A stretch of DNA of 64,000 nucleotides from DATFRX01 sp035630615 (GCA_035630615.1 DASQKI010000005.1:40663-104662), one strand, 5' to 3'; shown: positions 1 to 9,009, counted from the stretch's first letter. Notes: generated from the letters alone by a model not told the origin. Translations and numbers: made by a program.

Positions 1-554
1 AAGGTGAGCCAGCCGGGAGCCGGAGCCGGTCGAGACACCGCGCCACTGCGCGATCGGACTCGGACCGGCCTCGCGCTCTCGTGGGCCGGCGACGTCGCCC
101 TGCTCGGCCGAGGGGACGCCGCGTTCGCTGCCGGGCTCGGCTGCTTCGTGGCCGCCCACGCTCCTACGGTGCGGCCTTCGCGACGGCGCAGCGCCCGACG
201 CCGCCACCAGCCGCCGCCCCGCTGACGGCCGCCGGTCTCGGGCTCGGCGGCGTGCTCGCCCGCCGCGCCGGTCGGCTGGGCGCGCCGATCGCCGGCTACA
301 GCGCGTTGATCACGGCGATGGCGGTCCGAGCGCTCGGCATCGACGCCGAGCGGGTCGGCCGACCGGCGGCCACCCGCATCGCCACCGGTGCTGGACTGTT
401 CGTCGTCTCGGATGGGCTGATCGGGCTACGCAAGTTCGGGCTGTCCGACGCGACTCCACGCGGAGTGCGGGCAGCCGCCGACGCCGCCGTGATGGCGACG
501 TACGCGGCTGGCCAGTGGCTGATCGCCGACGGCGTCAGCCGCGCCGGGCGCTAG
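1..554 (+). pseudogene. YhhN-family lysoplasmalogenase-like membrane protein, 5'-partial and frameshifted
   Basis: Two reading frames together give one YhhN-like product. Frame 1 from the window edge carries the 'LALSWAGDVALL' segment and 'GLGCFVAAHA'. The frame starting with 'SYGAAFA' near 162 continues through 'GAGLFVVSDGLIGLRKF' and 'AAGQWLIADG' to the stop at 552-554. Family members hydrolyse lysoplasmalogens and have about eight membrane helices; the N-terminal helices lie outside the window. One base appears to be missing near 159-165 ('cacgct' followed by 'cctac'), so this is either a recent pseudogene or a sequencing indel. The family call rests on motif memory and is fairly secure; intactness is not. 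Confidence 0.6.
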
Positions 555-738
555 AGCTTCGCTTGGACGGATCGGGGTCGGCTTCGTTCATGCCGAGGCG
601 GTCGCCGGCGCGGTCGAGCGCGGGGCCGAGGCGCGGGAACCGAGGCACTGGTCGGCCGCGCTGGGGATAAGCGAAGTATGTCACGATAAGAACCGCTGCT
701 ACCACAATCACGAGCATAGTCAGGCTTATGACGATCAT
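535..738 (-). CDS. small single-span membrane protein, unknown function
   Basis: A 67-residue protein with one strong hydrophobic helix at about residues 3-23 (MIVISLTMLVIVVAAV...) followed by a basic, proline- and arginine-rich cytoplasmic-type tail. I chose the ATG at 738 because a purine-rich GGAAGAGGGGG run lies about 5-10 bases upstream; an in-frame start 12 codons earlier would add a charged leader with no clear ribosome site. Its last 20 bases overlap the end of the convergent YhhN-like gene. No function is recognisable. Small one-helix proteins are common next to smc in actinobacteria, but this one cannot be assigned. Confidence 0.5.
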   Translation of the reverse strand: MIVISLTMLVIVVAAVLIVTYFAYPQRGRPVPRFPRLGPALDRAGDRLGMNEADPDPSKRSSSARRG

Positions 739-791
739 CACGACCCCCTCTTCCCCATCTCGACTTAAGAACAAGGTGTTGTGTCCATGAT

Positions 792-814
792 GTCACGCTC
801 AACGTGACCGTCAC
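792..814. repeat. overlapping palindromes upstream of the small membrane protein gene
   Basis: GTCACG-CTCAA-CGTGAC (792-808) overlaps GTGAC-C-GTCAC (804-814). Either could be a dimeric regulator site; the TGAC/GTCA halves loosely resemble a Crp/GlxR site, but spacing does not fit the TGTGA-N6-TCACA consensus. No function shown. Confidence 0.3.
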
Positions 815-855
815 ATGCCGAATCGATAAACACTTGCTGAGCATCTGTCACTTCA

Positions 856-869
856 GCCCCGCGAGGGGC
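856..869. repeat. short GC hairpin with a GNRA-type loop
   Basis: GCCCC-GCGA-GGGGC in the 244-base gap between smc and the small membrane protein gene. It could end a transcript from either side but has no T-run on either strand, so a terminator role is only possible. Confidence 0.25.
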
Positions 870-982
870 CCTTCTTGAGGGACGCTTCCAGCATTCAATT
901 GGTTGCCGGGCCATTCGATTACATTGCGGTCACGTCGGGACCTGCGGCGACGCCGCCTGTGGAATCTCTCGGGACGAGAGAT

Positions 983-3900
983 TCAGGCCGGCTCTGCCTC
1001 CCGGAGGCGTTGGCTGATCACCGCGGACACGCCGTCGCCACGCATCGAAATGCCATAGAGCGCGTCGGCGACCTCCATCGTCCGCTTCTGGTGCGTGATC
1101 ACGATGAGCTGGCTGTGTGCCCTGAGCTCGTCGTAGATCTCCAACAAGCGCCCGAGGTTGACGTCGTCGAGAGCCGCCTCGACCTCGTCGAGGATGTAGA
1201 ACGGGCTCGGCCGGGCCTTGAAGAGCGCGATCAGGAACGCGACCGCGACCAGTGAGCGCTCGCCACCGGACAGCAGCGACAGGCGCTTGACCTTCTTGCC
1301 CGGCGGCCGCGCTTCGACGTCGATGCCGGTGTTGAGCATGTCGTCGGGCTCGGTGAGCACCAGGCGGCCCTCACCACCCGGGAACAGGCGGCTGAACACG
1401 TCGCGGAACTCGCGCTCGGTGTCCTCCCAAGCCGCGATGAAGATCTGCTCGACCTGCTGGTCGACGTCGTGGACGATCTCCAGCAGGTCGCGCCGGGTCT
1501 TCTTCACGTCTTCGAGCTGCTCGGTCAGGAACTTGTGCCGCTCCTCGAGAGCGCTGAACTCCTCGAGCGCGAGCGGGTTGACCCTGCCGAGCAGGGCGAG
1601 CTGGCGCTCGGCGGCCCGCAGGCGCTTGGCCTGCTCGTCGCGGACGTACGGGCGGGGCTCCGCAGGCGTGCCGTCCTCGGCATCCGGCTGGGGTACGAGC
1701 ACCTCGGGCCCGTAGTCGGCGATCAGGCTCTCGACGTCGTGGCCGAGCTCGTCGCCGGCCCGCTCCTCCAGCTGCTGGACGCGGAGCCGCTGCTCGGTGC
1801 GGGCCATCTCGTCGCGGTGCACCGAGTCGGTCAGCTTCTCGAGGTCGGCTGCGAGCTCACGATGCTTCGCCCGGATGGCCGAGAGCTCCTGCTCGTCGCC
1901 GGTCCGCTGCTGCTCGATGTCGCTGCGCTGCTCGCGCGCCGCACGCAGCGAGATCTCGACGCGGGCCAGCATCATCTCGGCCGCCGTCACGACCGCGCGG
2001 GCGACCTCCGCCTCGTGGCGGCGCTGCTCGCGCCGGGACGCCGCCTTGGCGATCGCCTCCCGCTCGGCCAGGGCCGCCGCCAGCAAGTCTTCGGCGCGGC
2101 CGGCCATCGCCCGGGCCCGCTCCTCGGCGGTGCGCAGCGCCAGGCGCGCATCCATCTCGGCGGCGCGAGCCGCGCGCGCCTTGTCGGCCAGCTCATCGAG
2201 CGCCGAGTCCTCAGCGTCGTTGTCGCTGTTGGACTCGGCGTCGGAGAGCCGGCTTTCGAGATCGGCGAGGGCTCCCATGTGCTCCTCACGACCCGCTTGC
2301 GCCTCCTGGATCGCCTTGGCCAGCCGGTTGGCCTCGGCCCGCGCCGACCGGGCCGCCGAGCCGAGCTGACCGAGCTCCTCGGCCACCGCGGCGAGAGTCG
2401 CGTCGGACTCGTGCAGCTTGGCCAGCGCTACGTCGACGCGCTGCTGGGCCGCCTCGGTCTCCTCCTCCGTACGGGCGACCTCGAACCGTAGCCGCTCCCC
2501 GTCGTGAGTCGCGGTGTCGAGCTTGCCGCGGGCCGCGTCGAGTGCGGCCTGGACCTCGATCAGGCTCGGCGTCGACGACGAGCCGCCCGAGGCGAAGTGG
2601 GCGCCGAGAAGGTCGCCGCCACGGGAGGCCGCGATGACGTCTGGCAGGTCCCGCAACAGCGCGCGAGCGGTTTCGAGGTCGTCGACGACGGCCACCTTGA
2701 ACAGCAGGCGGCGCAGCGTCGCGCGCAACGGCTCCGGCGCGTCGATCACGTCGACCGCATAGGTGGCTCCGGCCGGCAGACCCGGCCACGTGCGGTCGTC
2801 GATGTCGTCGACCCCAAGGACGAGGCCGGCTCGCCCGAGGTCTTCGGTGCGCAGGTGTTCGATGGCGTCGATGGCCGAGTCGACGCCGGTGACGGCAACC
2901 GCGTCGGCGGCGCTGCCGAGCGCGGCGGCGACCGCCGGCTCGTAGCCGTCCCGGACCGACAACAAGGCGGCGACCGAGCCGAGCAGGCCCGAGACCTTGT
3001 CGGTGGCGGCGAGCAGCGCGCCGGCGCCGTCCTTGCGGGTGAGGCCCAGCTCCAGGGCCTCGACCCGAGCGACGAGTGCAGCCCGCTCGCGATCGGCCTC
3101 CTGAGCCTCCTCGCGTCGCTTCGCGAGTCGCTCGGTCAGGTCGTCGAACGCTGACTGGGCGCCTTCGTACTCGGCGTCGAGCCCACTCTCGCCGGCGTCG
3201 AGGCTCGCGACCTGGGTCTCGAGGGCGGTGAAGTCGTGCTCGGCCCGTTCGGCCCGCCGCTCGACGTCGGCGACGGCGGTCTCCAGGCGGCCGATCTCGT
3301 CGTCGGCGCCGTGGATCCGGCTGCGCATCGCGCCAACCTTGCCGGCGAGCCGGGCCAGACCCTCACGCCGGTCAGCCGCGGCCCGAACGACCCCGGCGAT
3401 CCGGCGATCTTCTTCGGTGTGGAGCCGCTCGGCATCGCGGCGTACGTCGACCGCGGCTTCGAGGGCGGCCTGTCGCTCGGCGACCTCGGTCTGGATCTGC
3501 TGCTCGCCAGCCCGGGCCTCGGCGGCCTCGGCCTCCAGCGCCTCGGGGTCACGCCCCGGCGCCACTTCGTCGGTCTCGCTGGTCGCCAGGCGTACTCGCT
3601 CCGCGGCGAGGCCGGCGGTGCCGCGGATCCGCTCACGTAGGCCGGACAGGTGGTACCAGGTCTCCTGGGTCCGAGCGAGCCGCGGCGCGTCGGCCGCCAG
3701 CCGCTGCTCGAGCTCCGACTCGGACTGGCGGGCCTCGGCGAGGTCGCGTTCGACCGTCGAGCGCCGGTCGCGCAGCGCCTTTTCGTCGGCGAGCTCCTGC
3801 TCGAGCGACGAGCGCGCCTCGACGATCTCGTCAGCCAGCAAGCGGGCGCGGGAGTCGCGTACCTCGGCCTGGATCGCCGCGGCCTTGCGCGCGACCTCGG

Positions 3901-4525
3901 CCTGCCGACCGAGCGGCTTGAGCTGGCGGCGAATCTCGCCGAGCAGGTCTTGGAGCCGAGTCAGGTTGCCCTCGGTCGCGTCCAGCTTGCGCAGCGCCTT
4001 TTCCTTGCGCTTGCGGTGCTTGAGTACGCCGGCGGCCTCCTCGATGAAGCCGCGGCGGCCCTCAGGCGTCGCGTGCAGGATCGAGTCGAGCTGACCCTGC
4101 CCCACGACGACGTGCATCTCGCGCCCGATCCCGGAGTCGGACAGCAGCTCCTGCACGTCGAGTAGCCGACAGGTCTGGCCGTTGATCGCGTACTCCGACC
4201 CGCCGCCTTGGAACATCGTCCGCGAGATCGTGACTTCGGTGTAATCGATCGGAAGAGCACCGTCGGCGTTGTCGATGGTGAGCACGACCTCGGCGCGGCC
4301 GAGCGGCGCCCGGCCCGCGGTCCCGGCGAAGATGACGTCGTCCATCTTGCCGCCACGCAGCGACTTCGCGCCCTGCTCGCCCATGACCCACGCCAACGCG
4401 TCCACGACGTTGGACTTGCCCGATCCGTTGGGTCCGACCACACAGGTGATGCCCGTCTCGAACCGCAGGGTCGTGGACGAGGCGAACGACTTGAACCCGC
4501 GGAGCGTCAGGCTCTTCAGGTACAA
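983..4525 (-). CDS. smc: chromosome segregation SMC ATPase
   Basis: An 1180-residue protein, the usual length for bacterial SMC. It has the Walker A motif GPNGSGKSN at residues 31-39, two long heptad-rich coiled coils, a hinge at roughly 500-670, the ABC signature LSGGE at about 1085 and the Walker B YILDE at about 1110. SMC dimerises at the hinge and, with ScpA/ScpB, organises and segregates the nucleoid. The start is a TTG at 4525: it gives the conserved 'MYLKSLTLRGFKSF' opening and is preceded by GAGGAG about nine bases upstream. ftsY, a frequent downstream neighbour in actinobacteria, is not found here. Confidence 0.97.
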   Translation of the reverse strand: MYLKSLTLRGFKSFASSTTLRFETGITCVVGPNGSGKSNVVDALAWVMGEQGAKSLRGGKMDDVIFAGTAGRAPLGRAEVVLTIDNADGALPIDYTEVTISRTMFQGGGSEYAINGQTCRLLDVQELLSDSGIGREMHVVVGQGQLDSILHATPEGRRGFIEEAAGVLKHRKRKEKALRKLDATEGNLTRLQDLLGEIRRQLKPLGRQAEVARKAAAIQAEVRDSRARLLADEIVEARSSLEQELADEKALRDRRSTVERDLAEARQSESELEQRLAADAPRLARTQETWYHLSGLRERIRGTAGLAAERVRLATSETDEVAPGRDPEALEAEAAEARAGEQQIQTEVAERQAALEAAVDVRRDAERLHTEEDRRIAGVVRAAADRREGLARLAGKVGAMRSRIHGADDEIGRLETAVADVERRAERAEHDFTALETQVASLDAGESGLDAEYEGAQSAFDDLTERLAKRREEAQEADRERAALVARVEALELGLTRKDGAGALLAATDKVSGLLGSVAALLSVRDGYEPAVAAALGSAADAVAVTGVDSAIDAIEHLRTEDLGRAGLVLGVDDIDDRTWPGLPAGATYAVDVIDAPEPLRATLRRLLFKVAVVDDLETARALLRDLPDVIAASRGGDLLGAHFASGGSSSTPSLIEVQAALDAARGKLDTATHDGERLRFEVARTEEETEAAQQRVDVALAKLHESDATLAAVAEELGQLGSAARSARAEANRLAKAIQEAQAGREEHMGALADLESRLSDAESNSDNDAEDSALDELADKARAARAAEMDARLALRTAEERARAMAGRAEDLLAAALAEREAIAKAASRREQRRHEAEVARAVVTAAEMMLARVEISLRAAREQRSDIEQQRTGDEQELSAIRAKHRELAADLEKLTDSVHRDEMARTEQRLRVQQLEERAGDELGHDVESLIADYGPEVLVPQPDAEDGTPAEPRPYVRDEQAKRLRAAERQLALLGRVNPLALEEFSALEERHKFLTEQLEDVKKTRRDLLEIVHDVDQQVEQIFIAAWEDTEREFRDVFSRLFPGGEGRLVLTEPDDMLNTGIDVEARPPGKKVKRLSLLSGGERSLVAVAFLIALFKARPSPFYILDEVEAALDDVNLGRLLEIYDELRAHSQLIVITHQKRTMEVADALYGISMRGDGVSAVISQRLREAEPA

Positions 4526-4573
4526 CGTGAAACTCCTCGCTACTGCGACCCGGAAGGGAAGATCTCGGACAGC

Positions 4574-5143
4574 CTAGCGGCGGTGGGCTGCGATCAAGGT
4601 ACGCACCGCCGCTCGGGCGGCATCCATCGTCGTGTCGAGCTCGATCACCGACGAGCTCACGAGGGCACCCTCGTGGATCAACAGCAGCTGGTCAGCGAGC
4701 AGCCGAGGGTCACGCAGACCCATTCGCTCGGCAAGCTCGACGAAGAGGTCGCGCAGCCAGAGCTTCTGCGGCGCGAGCAGCCGGCGGGCGGGGTGGTTCG
4801 GGTTGGTGATCTCGGCGCCGGCGTTGATGACCGAGCATCCGCGCCGAGCATCCCGTTCGCGCCATTCGTACATCGCGTCGAAGACCGCCAGGATCCGATC
4901 GTCGACCGGTCGGCGCTCGAGGTAGTCGAGCAGGAAGGCCTGCCAGCGCTCCTCCCGACGCTCGAGGTACGCCGCGACCAGCCGGTCCTTGGAGCCAAAC
5001 CGGTCATACAGGGTCTTTTTCGTCGTCTGAGCCGCCTCGGCGATGGTGTCGACACCGACGGCCCGGATGCCGCGGGCATAGAACAGCTCGCTCGCGACCA
5101 ACAGGATCCGCTCTGCGGTCGGCGTCCAGTGGATGTCGTCCAT
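4574..5143 (-). CDS. TetR-family transcriptional regulator
   Basis: A 189-residue protein with a typical TetR N-terminal DNA-binding domain. The helix-turn-helix is at about residues 33-52 (TIAEAAQTTKKTLYDRFGSK) and a helical ligand-binding/dimerisation domain follows. It is divergent from an EamA-type exporter with only 40 bases between the two starts, and that gap carries an ACCGGT-centred palindrome. The usual reading is a repressor of the exporter and of itself, released by an exported compound. The ligand cannot be read from sequence. The ATG at 5143 is the only start that keeps the full HTH. Confidence 0.88.
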   Translation of the reverse strand: MDDIHWTPTAERILLVASELFYARGIRAVGVDTIAEAAQTTKKTLYDRFGSKDRLVAAYLERREERWQAFLLDYLERRPVDDRILAVFDAMYEWRERDARRGCSVINAGAEITNPNHPARRLLAPQKLWLRDLFVELAERMGLRDPRLLADQLLLIHEGALVSSSVIELDTTMDAARAAVRTLIAAHRR

Positions 5144-5183
5144 ACACTGCGAGTATACAGACCGGTATGGTTACCTAGCAAGC
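5144..5183. promoter_or_regulatory. divergent promoter region with putative TetR operator
   Basis: The 40-base gap between the TetR gene and the EamA gene holds CAGACCGGTATG (5157-5168), a 10-of-12 palindrome centred on ACCGGT, nested in an ATAC-N6-GTAT pair. TetR-family operators are often palindromes of this size between divergent genes. Assignment to this regulator is inference from position. Confidence 0.5.
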
Positions 5184-6149
5184 ATGACTCGTGCTCGCGG
5201 TTCCCTACCCGATATCGCCCTCTGCGTCGGTCTCGTCGTCTGCTGGAGCTCCGGCTTCATCGGCGCTCGGCTCGGCACCGAACACGCGTCCGCGATCACC
5301 CTGCTCGCCTGGCGGTTGATCGTCTCCGGCACGCTCGCGATCGGCTGGCTGCTGTGGCGACGCCGCAAGCTGTCCGGGCGGGTCGTCCGCGCCCATCTCG
5401 GCCTCGGCCTGCTCACCCAGGTCGGCTATCTCGGCGGCGTCGTGGGTGGCGTCGGCGCCGGTGTGCCAGCCGGAACGACCGCGTTGATCGCGGCCCTCCA
5501 ACCGATCGTCGTGGCGGTGGCGGCGTCACGGTTGCTGGACGAGTCGGGACAAAGGCATCAGCGGGCCAGCCTCGGCCTCGGCGTCGCCGGCGTCGCACTC
5601 GTCGTCGCCGGTGATCTCGGCGCCGGATCGGCCGGCCCCTGGGCGTACCTCGTGCCGGTCGTGGGCATGCTGTCGCTCAGCGCCGGCACGGTGCTCGACC
5701 GGCGGGCGCCGTCGACCCCGTCGGTGCTCGACGCCGTGGCGATCCACACCGTCATCGCGGCGGTCTGCTTCATCGGCCTCGCCGGGGCGACCGACGGCCT
5801 GCAACCGCCGGGCGACCGCGAGTTCGTCTGGGCGGTCGCCTGGGTCGTGGTGCTCAGCACCGTCGGCGGATACGGCTGCTACCTAGGTGTACTCCGTCGG
5901 ATCGGACCGACCCGTACGAGCACGCTGCTCTATCTGACGCCGCCCGCGACGATGCTCTGGGCGTACCTGATGTTCGGTGATCCGATCGGGCCGGCGACGC
6001 TCGGCGGTCTGGTGCTGTGTGCGTTCGCGGTCGCGGGCATGCTGATCGACCGACCGGCGTCCGATCGGTTGGATCAAGCGACGGTTCAGCCGAGCGCGGG
6101 CTCGAGATCGACGAGCCGCTCCGGAGTCAACGTCTCCCCGTCCGGATAG
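5184..6149 (+). CDS. EamA/DMT-superfamily transporter
   Basis: A 321-residue membrane protein with about ten hydrophobic helices in two repeated halves. Each half has EamA-like motifs, e.g. 'VCWSSGFIGARLG' near the N-terminus and 'YLTPPATMLWAYLMFGDPIG' late in the protein. This superfamily exports amino acids, metabolites or drugs at the cytoplasmic membrane. The ATG at 5184 is preferred; an upstream extension would run through the operator. The last ~20 codons form a polar tail that overlaps the convergent small coiled-coil gene by 64 bases. Substrate unknown; the divergent TetR gene suggests inducible export. Confidence 0.85.
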   Translation: MTRARGSLPDIALCVGLVVCWSSGFIGARLGTEHASAITLLAWRLIVSGTLAIGWLLWRRRKLSGRVVRAHLGLGLLTQVGYLGGVVGGVGAGVPAGTTALIAALQPIVVAVAASRLLDESGQRHQRASLGLGVAGVALVVAGDLGAGSAGPWAYLVPVVGMLSLSAGTVLDRRAPSTPSVLDAVAIHTVIAAVCFIGLAGATDGLQPPGDREFVWAVAWVVVLSTVGGYGCYLGVLRRIGPTRTSTLLYLTPPATMLWAYLMFGDPIGPATLGGLVLCAFAVAGMLIDRPASDRLDQATVQPSAGSRSTSRSGVNVSPSG

Positions 6150-6289
6150 CTGGCGACGAGTGCGTCGTTTTCCGCTTTGAGGCGTGAGACTTCAGCCTCC
6201 AGGTCGGCGACGCGTTGCCGAAGTAGCCAGGTTTCTCGGGTGACGCGGGGATCGGTCCCAGCGATATGGCCCAGAAGTGCCTTGGCCAT
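6086..6289 (-). CDS. small conserved coiled-coil protein (MAKALLGH type)
   Basis: A 67-residue protein beginning MAKALLGHIAGTDPRV, followed by a heptad-rich coiled coil at about residues 20-48 (LRQRVADLEAEVSRLKAENDAL). Short proteins with this opening and coiled coil are widespread in actinobacteria, but I know of no established function. The ATG at 6289 is chosen because GGAGG sits nine bases upstream and the MAKALLGH start matches family memory. An in-frame upstream ATG would cross the inverted repeat at 6371-6395. Its 3' end overlaps the EamA gene tail on the opposite strand. Confidence 0.75.
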   Translation of the reverse strand: MAKALLGHIAGTDPRVTRETWLLRQRVADLEAEVSRLKAENDALVASYPDGETLTPERLVDLEPALG

Positions 6290-6370
6290 GAATGTGTCCT
6301 CCACGATGAGGTCGCTATGCGCCCCGTAAGGCGATGAAGTGGACCGGCCGAGCGCTGGGTAAGCGCGCGG

Positions 6371-6395
6371 TCTTGAAGAGGGTCCGTCTTCAAGA
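6371..6395. repeat. 9-bp perfect inverted repeat
   Basis: TCTTGAAGA-N7-TCTTCAAGA lies between the fpg stop codon (6464) and the small coiled-coil gene (start 6289). It could be the hairpin ending the yceD-rpmF-rnc-fpg transcript (no T-run) or an operator for the downstream gene. Confidence 0.5.
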
Positions 6396-6463
6396 GTCCC
6401 ACTGTCGGTCGACTTGGTCAACTTGACGCGACAAGGCCGATTGGCACGGTCACGCCCCAGGGC

Positions 6464-7315
6464 TCACCAGTGCGGCCGGCGCGGTCGTGGCTGGCAGCTC
6501 GGACAGATAAAAGACGAGCGATTCATGAACCGGTCACGCCGGATCGGAGAGCCGCAACGCGAGCACGGTTCACCGACCCGGTCGTAGGCCTGCAACTCGC
6601 GCGCGAAGTAACCGCTTTGGCCGTCGACACCGACGTACAGCGCGTCGAACGATGTGCCGCCGGCCGACATCGCGGCGGCCATCACCATCCGCGTCGCGGC
6701 GAGGACCCGATGCGCTTCCGACCGCCGGAGCGTCTCGGTCGGCCGGGCGTAGTGCAAGCGTGCCTCCCACAACGCCTCGTCGGCGTAGATGTTGCCGATC
6801 CCGGAGACCAGCGACTGGTCGAGGAGCGCCCGCTTCACATTGGTCCGGCGTCGCCGCAGGTCTTCGACGACGACGTCCTCGTCGTAGGCCGCCTCGAACG
6901 GGTCGGGAGCGATGTGGGCCAGCTCCGGAGGTATGACATCGCCGCCGAGGCTGATCGCCATGCTGCCGAAGGTCCGTTGGTCGACGAAGCGCAGCTCGCG
7001 GCCGTCGGCGAGCCGAAACCGGATCCGCAGGTGTGGCTCGTCGGGCGCTCCCGCCGGCTGCACCAAGACCTGGCCGGACATCCCGAGATGGGTCAGGAGC
7101 GCGGCATCGTCGTCCAGCACGAGCCAGAGGAACTTGCCGCGCCGGCGTGCCGCGACGAGAGTGCGGCCGCGCACGCGGGCGACGAAGTCGGCGGCGCCGG
7201 CCAGATGCCGCCGGACGGAGCGCGAGGTGAAGACCTCGGCGTCGACGATCTCGGCATCGATCACGTGCCGTTCGAGGCCGCGCCGGATGACCTCGACCTC
7301 GGGGAGCTCGGGCAC
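6464..7315 (-). CDS. mutM: formamidopyrimidine-DNA glycosylase
   Basis: A 283-residue Fpg/MutM base-excision glycosylase/AP lyase that removes 8-oxoguanine and ring-opened purines. The mature N-terminus PELPEVE supplies the catalytic Pro2 and Glu3. The H2TH region and the C-terminal zinc finger with Cys at about 251, 254, 271 and 274 are present, with the conserved Arg-containing finger loop. Start is GTG at 7315: it places Pro at position 2 as the chemistry demands, although the frame is open further upstream. It begins one base after the rnc stop codon, so the two are translationally coupled in the rpmF-rnc-mutM unit. Confidence 0.96.
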   Translation of the reverse strand: MPELPEVEVIRRGLERHVIDAEIVDAEVFTSRSVRRHLAGAADFVARVRGRTLVAARRRGKFLWLVLDDDAALLTHLGMSGQVLVQPAGAPDEPHLRIRFRLADGRELRFVDQRTFGSMAISLGGDVIPPELAHIAPDPFEAAYDEDVVVEDLRRRRTNVKRALLDQSLVSGIGNIYADEALWEARLHYARPTETLRRSEAHRVLAATRMVMAAAMSAGGTSFDALYVGVDGQSGYFARELQAYDRVGEPCSRCGSPIRRDRFMNRSSFICPSCQPRPRRPHW

Positions 7316-7316
7316 G

Positions 7317-8123
7317 TCAGTCGGCCGCGCTCGACCCCGGACGGCCGTCGGTCTCGTCACCGCTGAGGCCGTAAGCACCGCGGATCTCGCGCCACGCGGT
7401 CTCGGCGGCCTGCTGCTCGGCCTCCTTCTTGGACCGACCGACGCCGTGGCCGTAGACCTGGTCGCCGACACGTACTTGGGCGGTGAACGTCTTGGCGTGG
7501 TCGGGACCGCTCGCCCCGACGAGGTATTCGGGTACGCCGAGGCCGAGATCGGCGCTGAGCTCTTGGAGGCTGGTCTTCCAGTCCAGACCGGCGCCCAGCT
7601 GGAACGCGGCGGCGATCAGCGGGTCGAACAGCGACCGGACAACCTCGGTGGCGCGGGTGAAACCGGCCTGGAGATAGATCGCCCCGATCACGGCCTCCAC
7701 CGTGTCGGACAGGATCGACGCCTTGTCGCGCCCGCCGGTGGCCTCCTCGCCACGGCCGAGCCGAACGTAAGGGCCGAGGCCGAGAGTGCGGGCGACGTCG
7801 GCCAGAGCCCGAGCGTTGACGACGGCGGCCCGGAGCTTGGCGAGGCGGCCCTCGGACAGATCGGGATAGGTGTTGAAGAGCCGGTCCGTCACGACCAGGC
7901 CGAGCACCGAATCGCCCAGGAACTCCAGCCGCTCGTTGGTCGGCAGACCACCGTTTTCGTAGGCGTACGAGCGGTGGGTCAGCGCATGGATCAGCAGGCC
8001 GTCCTCGAGTTCGGGCGTACCGAGGGCGACCCGGAGGCCATCGAAGTCGGACGAGAGGGCACCCTCAACAGCCGCCTCGGCGGCGGTGGTGTCGGAGCTG
8101 GTCTGCGTGCCCGGTTCGCTCAT
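7317..8123 (-). CDS. rnc: ribonuclease III
   Basis: A 268-residue double-strand-specific endoribonuclease that processes rRNA precursors and structured mRNAs. The RNase III signature NERLEFLGDS is at residues 63-72, with the second acidic cluster of the catalytic domain downstream. A double-stranded RNA-binding domain spans about 185-250 and ends 'KKEAEQQAAETAW'. The first ~25 residues are a disordered extension. It lies six bases after rpmF and one base before mutM, an order conserved in actinobacteria. Confidence 0.96.
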   Translation of the reverse strand: MSEPGTQTSSDTTAAEAAVEGALSSDFDGLRVALGTPELEDGLLIHALTHRSYAYENGGLPTNERLEFLGDSVLGLVVTDRLFNTYPDLSEGRLAKLRAAVVNARALADVARTLGLGPYVRLGRGEEATGGRDKASILSDTVEAVIGAIYLQAGFTRATEVVRSLFDPLIAAAFQLGAGLDWKTSLQELSADLGLGVPEYLVGASGPDHAKTFTAQVRVGDQVYGHGVGRSKKEAEQQAAETAWREIRGAYGLSGDETDGRPGSSAAD

Positions 8124-8129
8124 CGGCGA

Positions 8130-8315
8130 CTACAGCACCTGGCGCCGGCTACCTCGCGGACCGTACTGACCGCACTCAGGGCACGCACGGTGCTGGAGGT
8201 GCTTGGCGCCGCAGGCCGGGTTGGTGCAGGTGACCAGCGACGGCGCGCTGGCCTTCCACTGCGACCGACGGTGCCGGGTGTTGCTCCGCGACACCTTGCG
8301 CTTGGGAACCGCCAC
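8130..8315 (-). CDS. rpmF: 50S ribosomal protein L32
   Basis: A 61-residue basic protein with the L32 opening MAVPKRKVSRSNTRHRRSQWK. It keeps four cysteines at 30, 35, 45 and 48, so it is the zinc-binding (C+) form. It sits three bases after the yceD stop codon, the near-universal yceD-rpmF pairing, and just before rnc. Zinc-containing L32 normally implies expression under zinc-replete conditions; no zinc-free paralogue is in this window. Confidence 0.96.
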   Translation of the reverse strand: MAVPKRKVSRSNTRHRRSQWKASAPSLVTCTNPACGAKHLQHRACPECGQYGPRGSRRQVL

Positions 8316-8318
8316 GTC

Positions 8319-8900
8319 TCACTCCTCGTCGGGACCGGAGTCGTCCGGTCGTTCGTCACCGGTCAGCCGGCTCAGGGCCGCCCAACGCGGGTCAATGTCC
8401 TCCTCGTGCGCATGACCGGGCACGTCGGCGAGGCGTACCCCGCACTCGGGGCACAATCCGGCACAGTCCGGCCTGCACAGCGGCTTCAGCGGCAGCGCGA
8501 GCACCACCTCGTCCCGCAGTACGGACTCGAGGTCGAGCAAGTCGCCCTCGAGCCGCCGGATGTCGTCGGGACCATCGCCGCCGGCGGCCGCGTCGCCTCC
8601 GTCGTCGTAGGCGTACAGCTCCTGGATGTCGACGTCGAGGGACTCCTCGACCGACTCCAGGCACCGAACGCATTCTCCGACGGCAACCACACGTGCCGTA
8701 CCGGTGGCCAACACGCCTTCGATAACGGCCTCGAGTCGGAGCTCCAACTCGACGTCACTACCCTCAGGCACGCCGATCACGCCGATACCCAGATCCGCCG
8801 GCGCCGGCGCGGTGAGCGACACCTTCCGTTCGGACCCAGGGCGGCGTCCGAGCTCGCGCGTATCGAGCACGAGCGGCGCTCTGGGATCAGGACTGGACAG
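8319..8900 (-). CDS. YceD/DUF177 protein, 23S rRNA/L32-linked
   Basis: A DUF177 protein of about 193 residues. It has the family core 'APLVLDTRELGRRPG', a central CVRCL motif and the C-terminal cysteine motif 'CRPDCAGLCPECG'. YceD homologues are linked to 23S rRNA accumulation and are encoded directly before rpmF, as here. The start is uncertain: no ATG, GTG or TTG lies in frame near the expected N-terminus. I propose a CTG at 8900 preceded by GAGAGAG, giving a start a few residues before the conserved core. A far upstream in-frame ATG at 9104 would overlap the preceding gene by about 95 bases and adds non-conserved sequence. Confidence 0.85.
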   Translation of the reverse strand: MSSPDPRAPLVLDTRELGRRPGSERKVSLTAPAPADLGIGVIGVPEGSDVELELRLEAVIEGVLATGTARVVAVGECVRCLESVEESLDVDIQELYAYDDGGDAAAGGDGPDDIRRLEGDLLDLESVLRDEVVLALPLKPLCRPDCAGLCPECGVRLADVPGHAHEEDIDPRWAALSRLTGDERPDDSGPDEE

Positions 8901-9009
8901 GAGTCTCTCTCGTTGTCGGGCACGACGGATCGTCAGGCCCTGTCGGGCCGAGGGACAGGTTATCGCGTCCGGCCCCCAAGATCCCAATCGGGCGGCTTTA
9001 GGACGTCTG

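Noticed and set aside
1469..2491. Long plus-strand frame inside smc
   Set aside because: It is antisense to the smc coiled coil; GC-rich codon structure keeps the opposite strand open. No family motif and no ribosome site.
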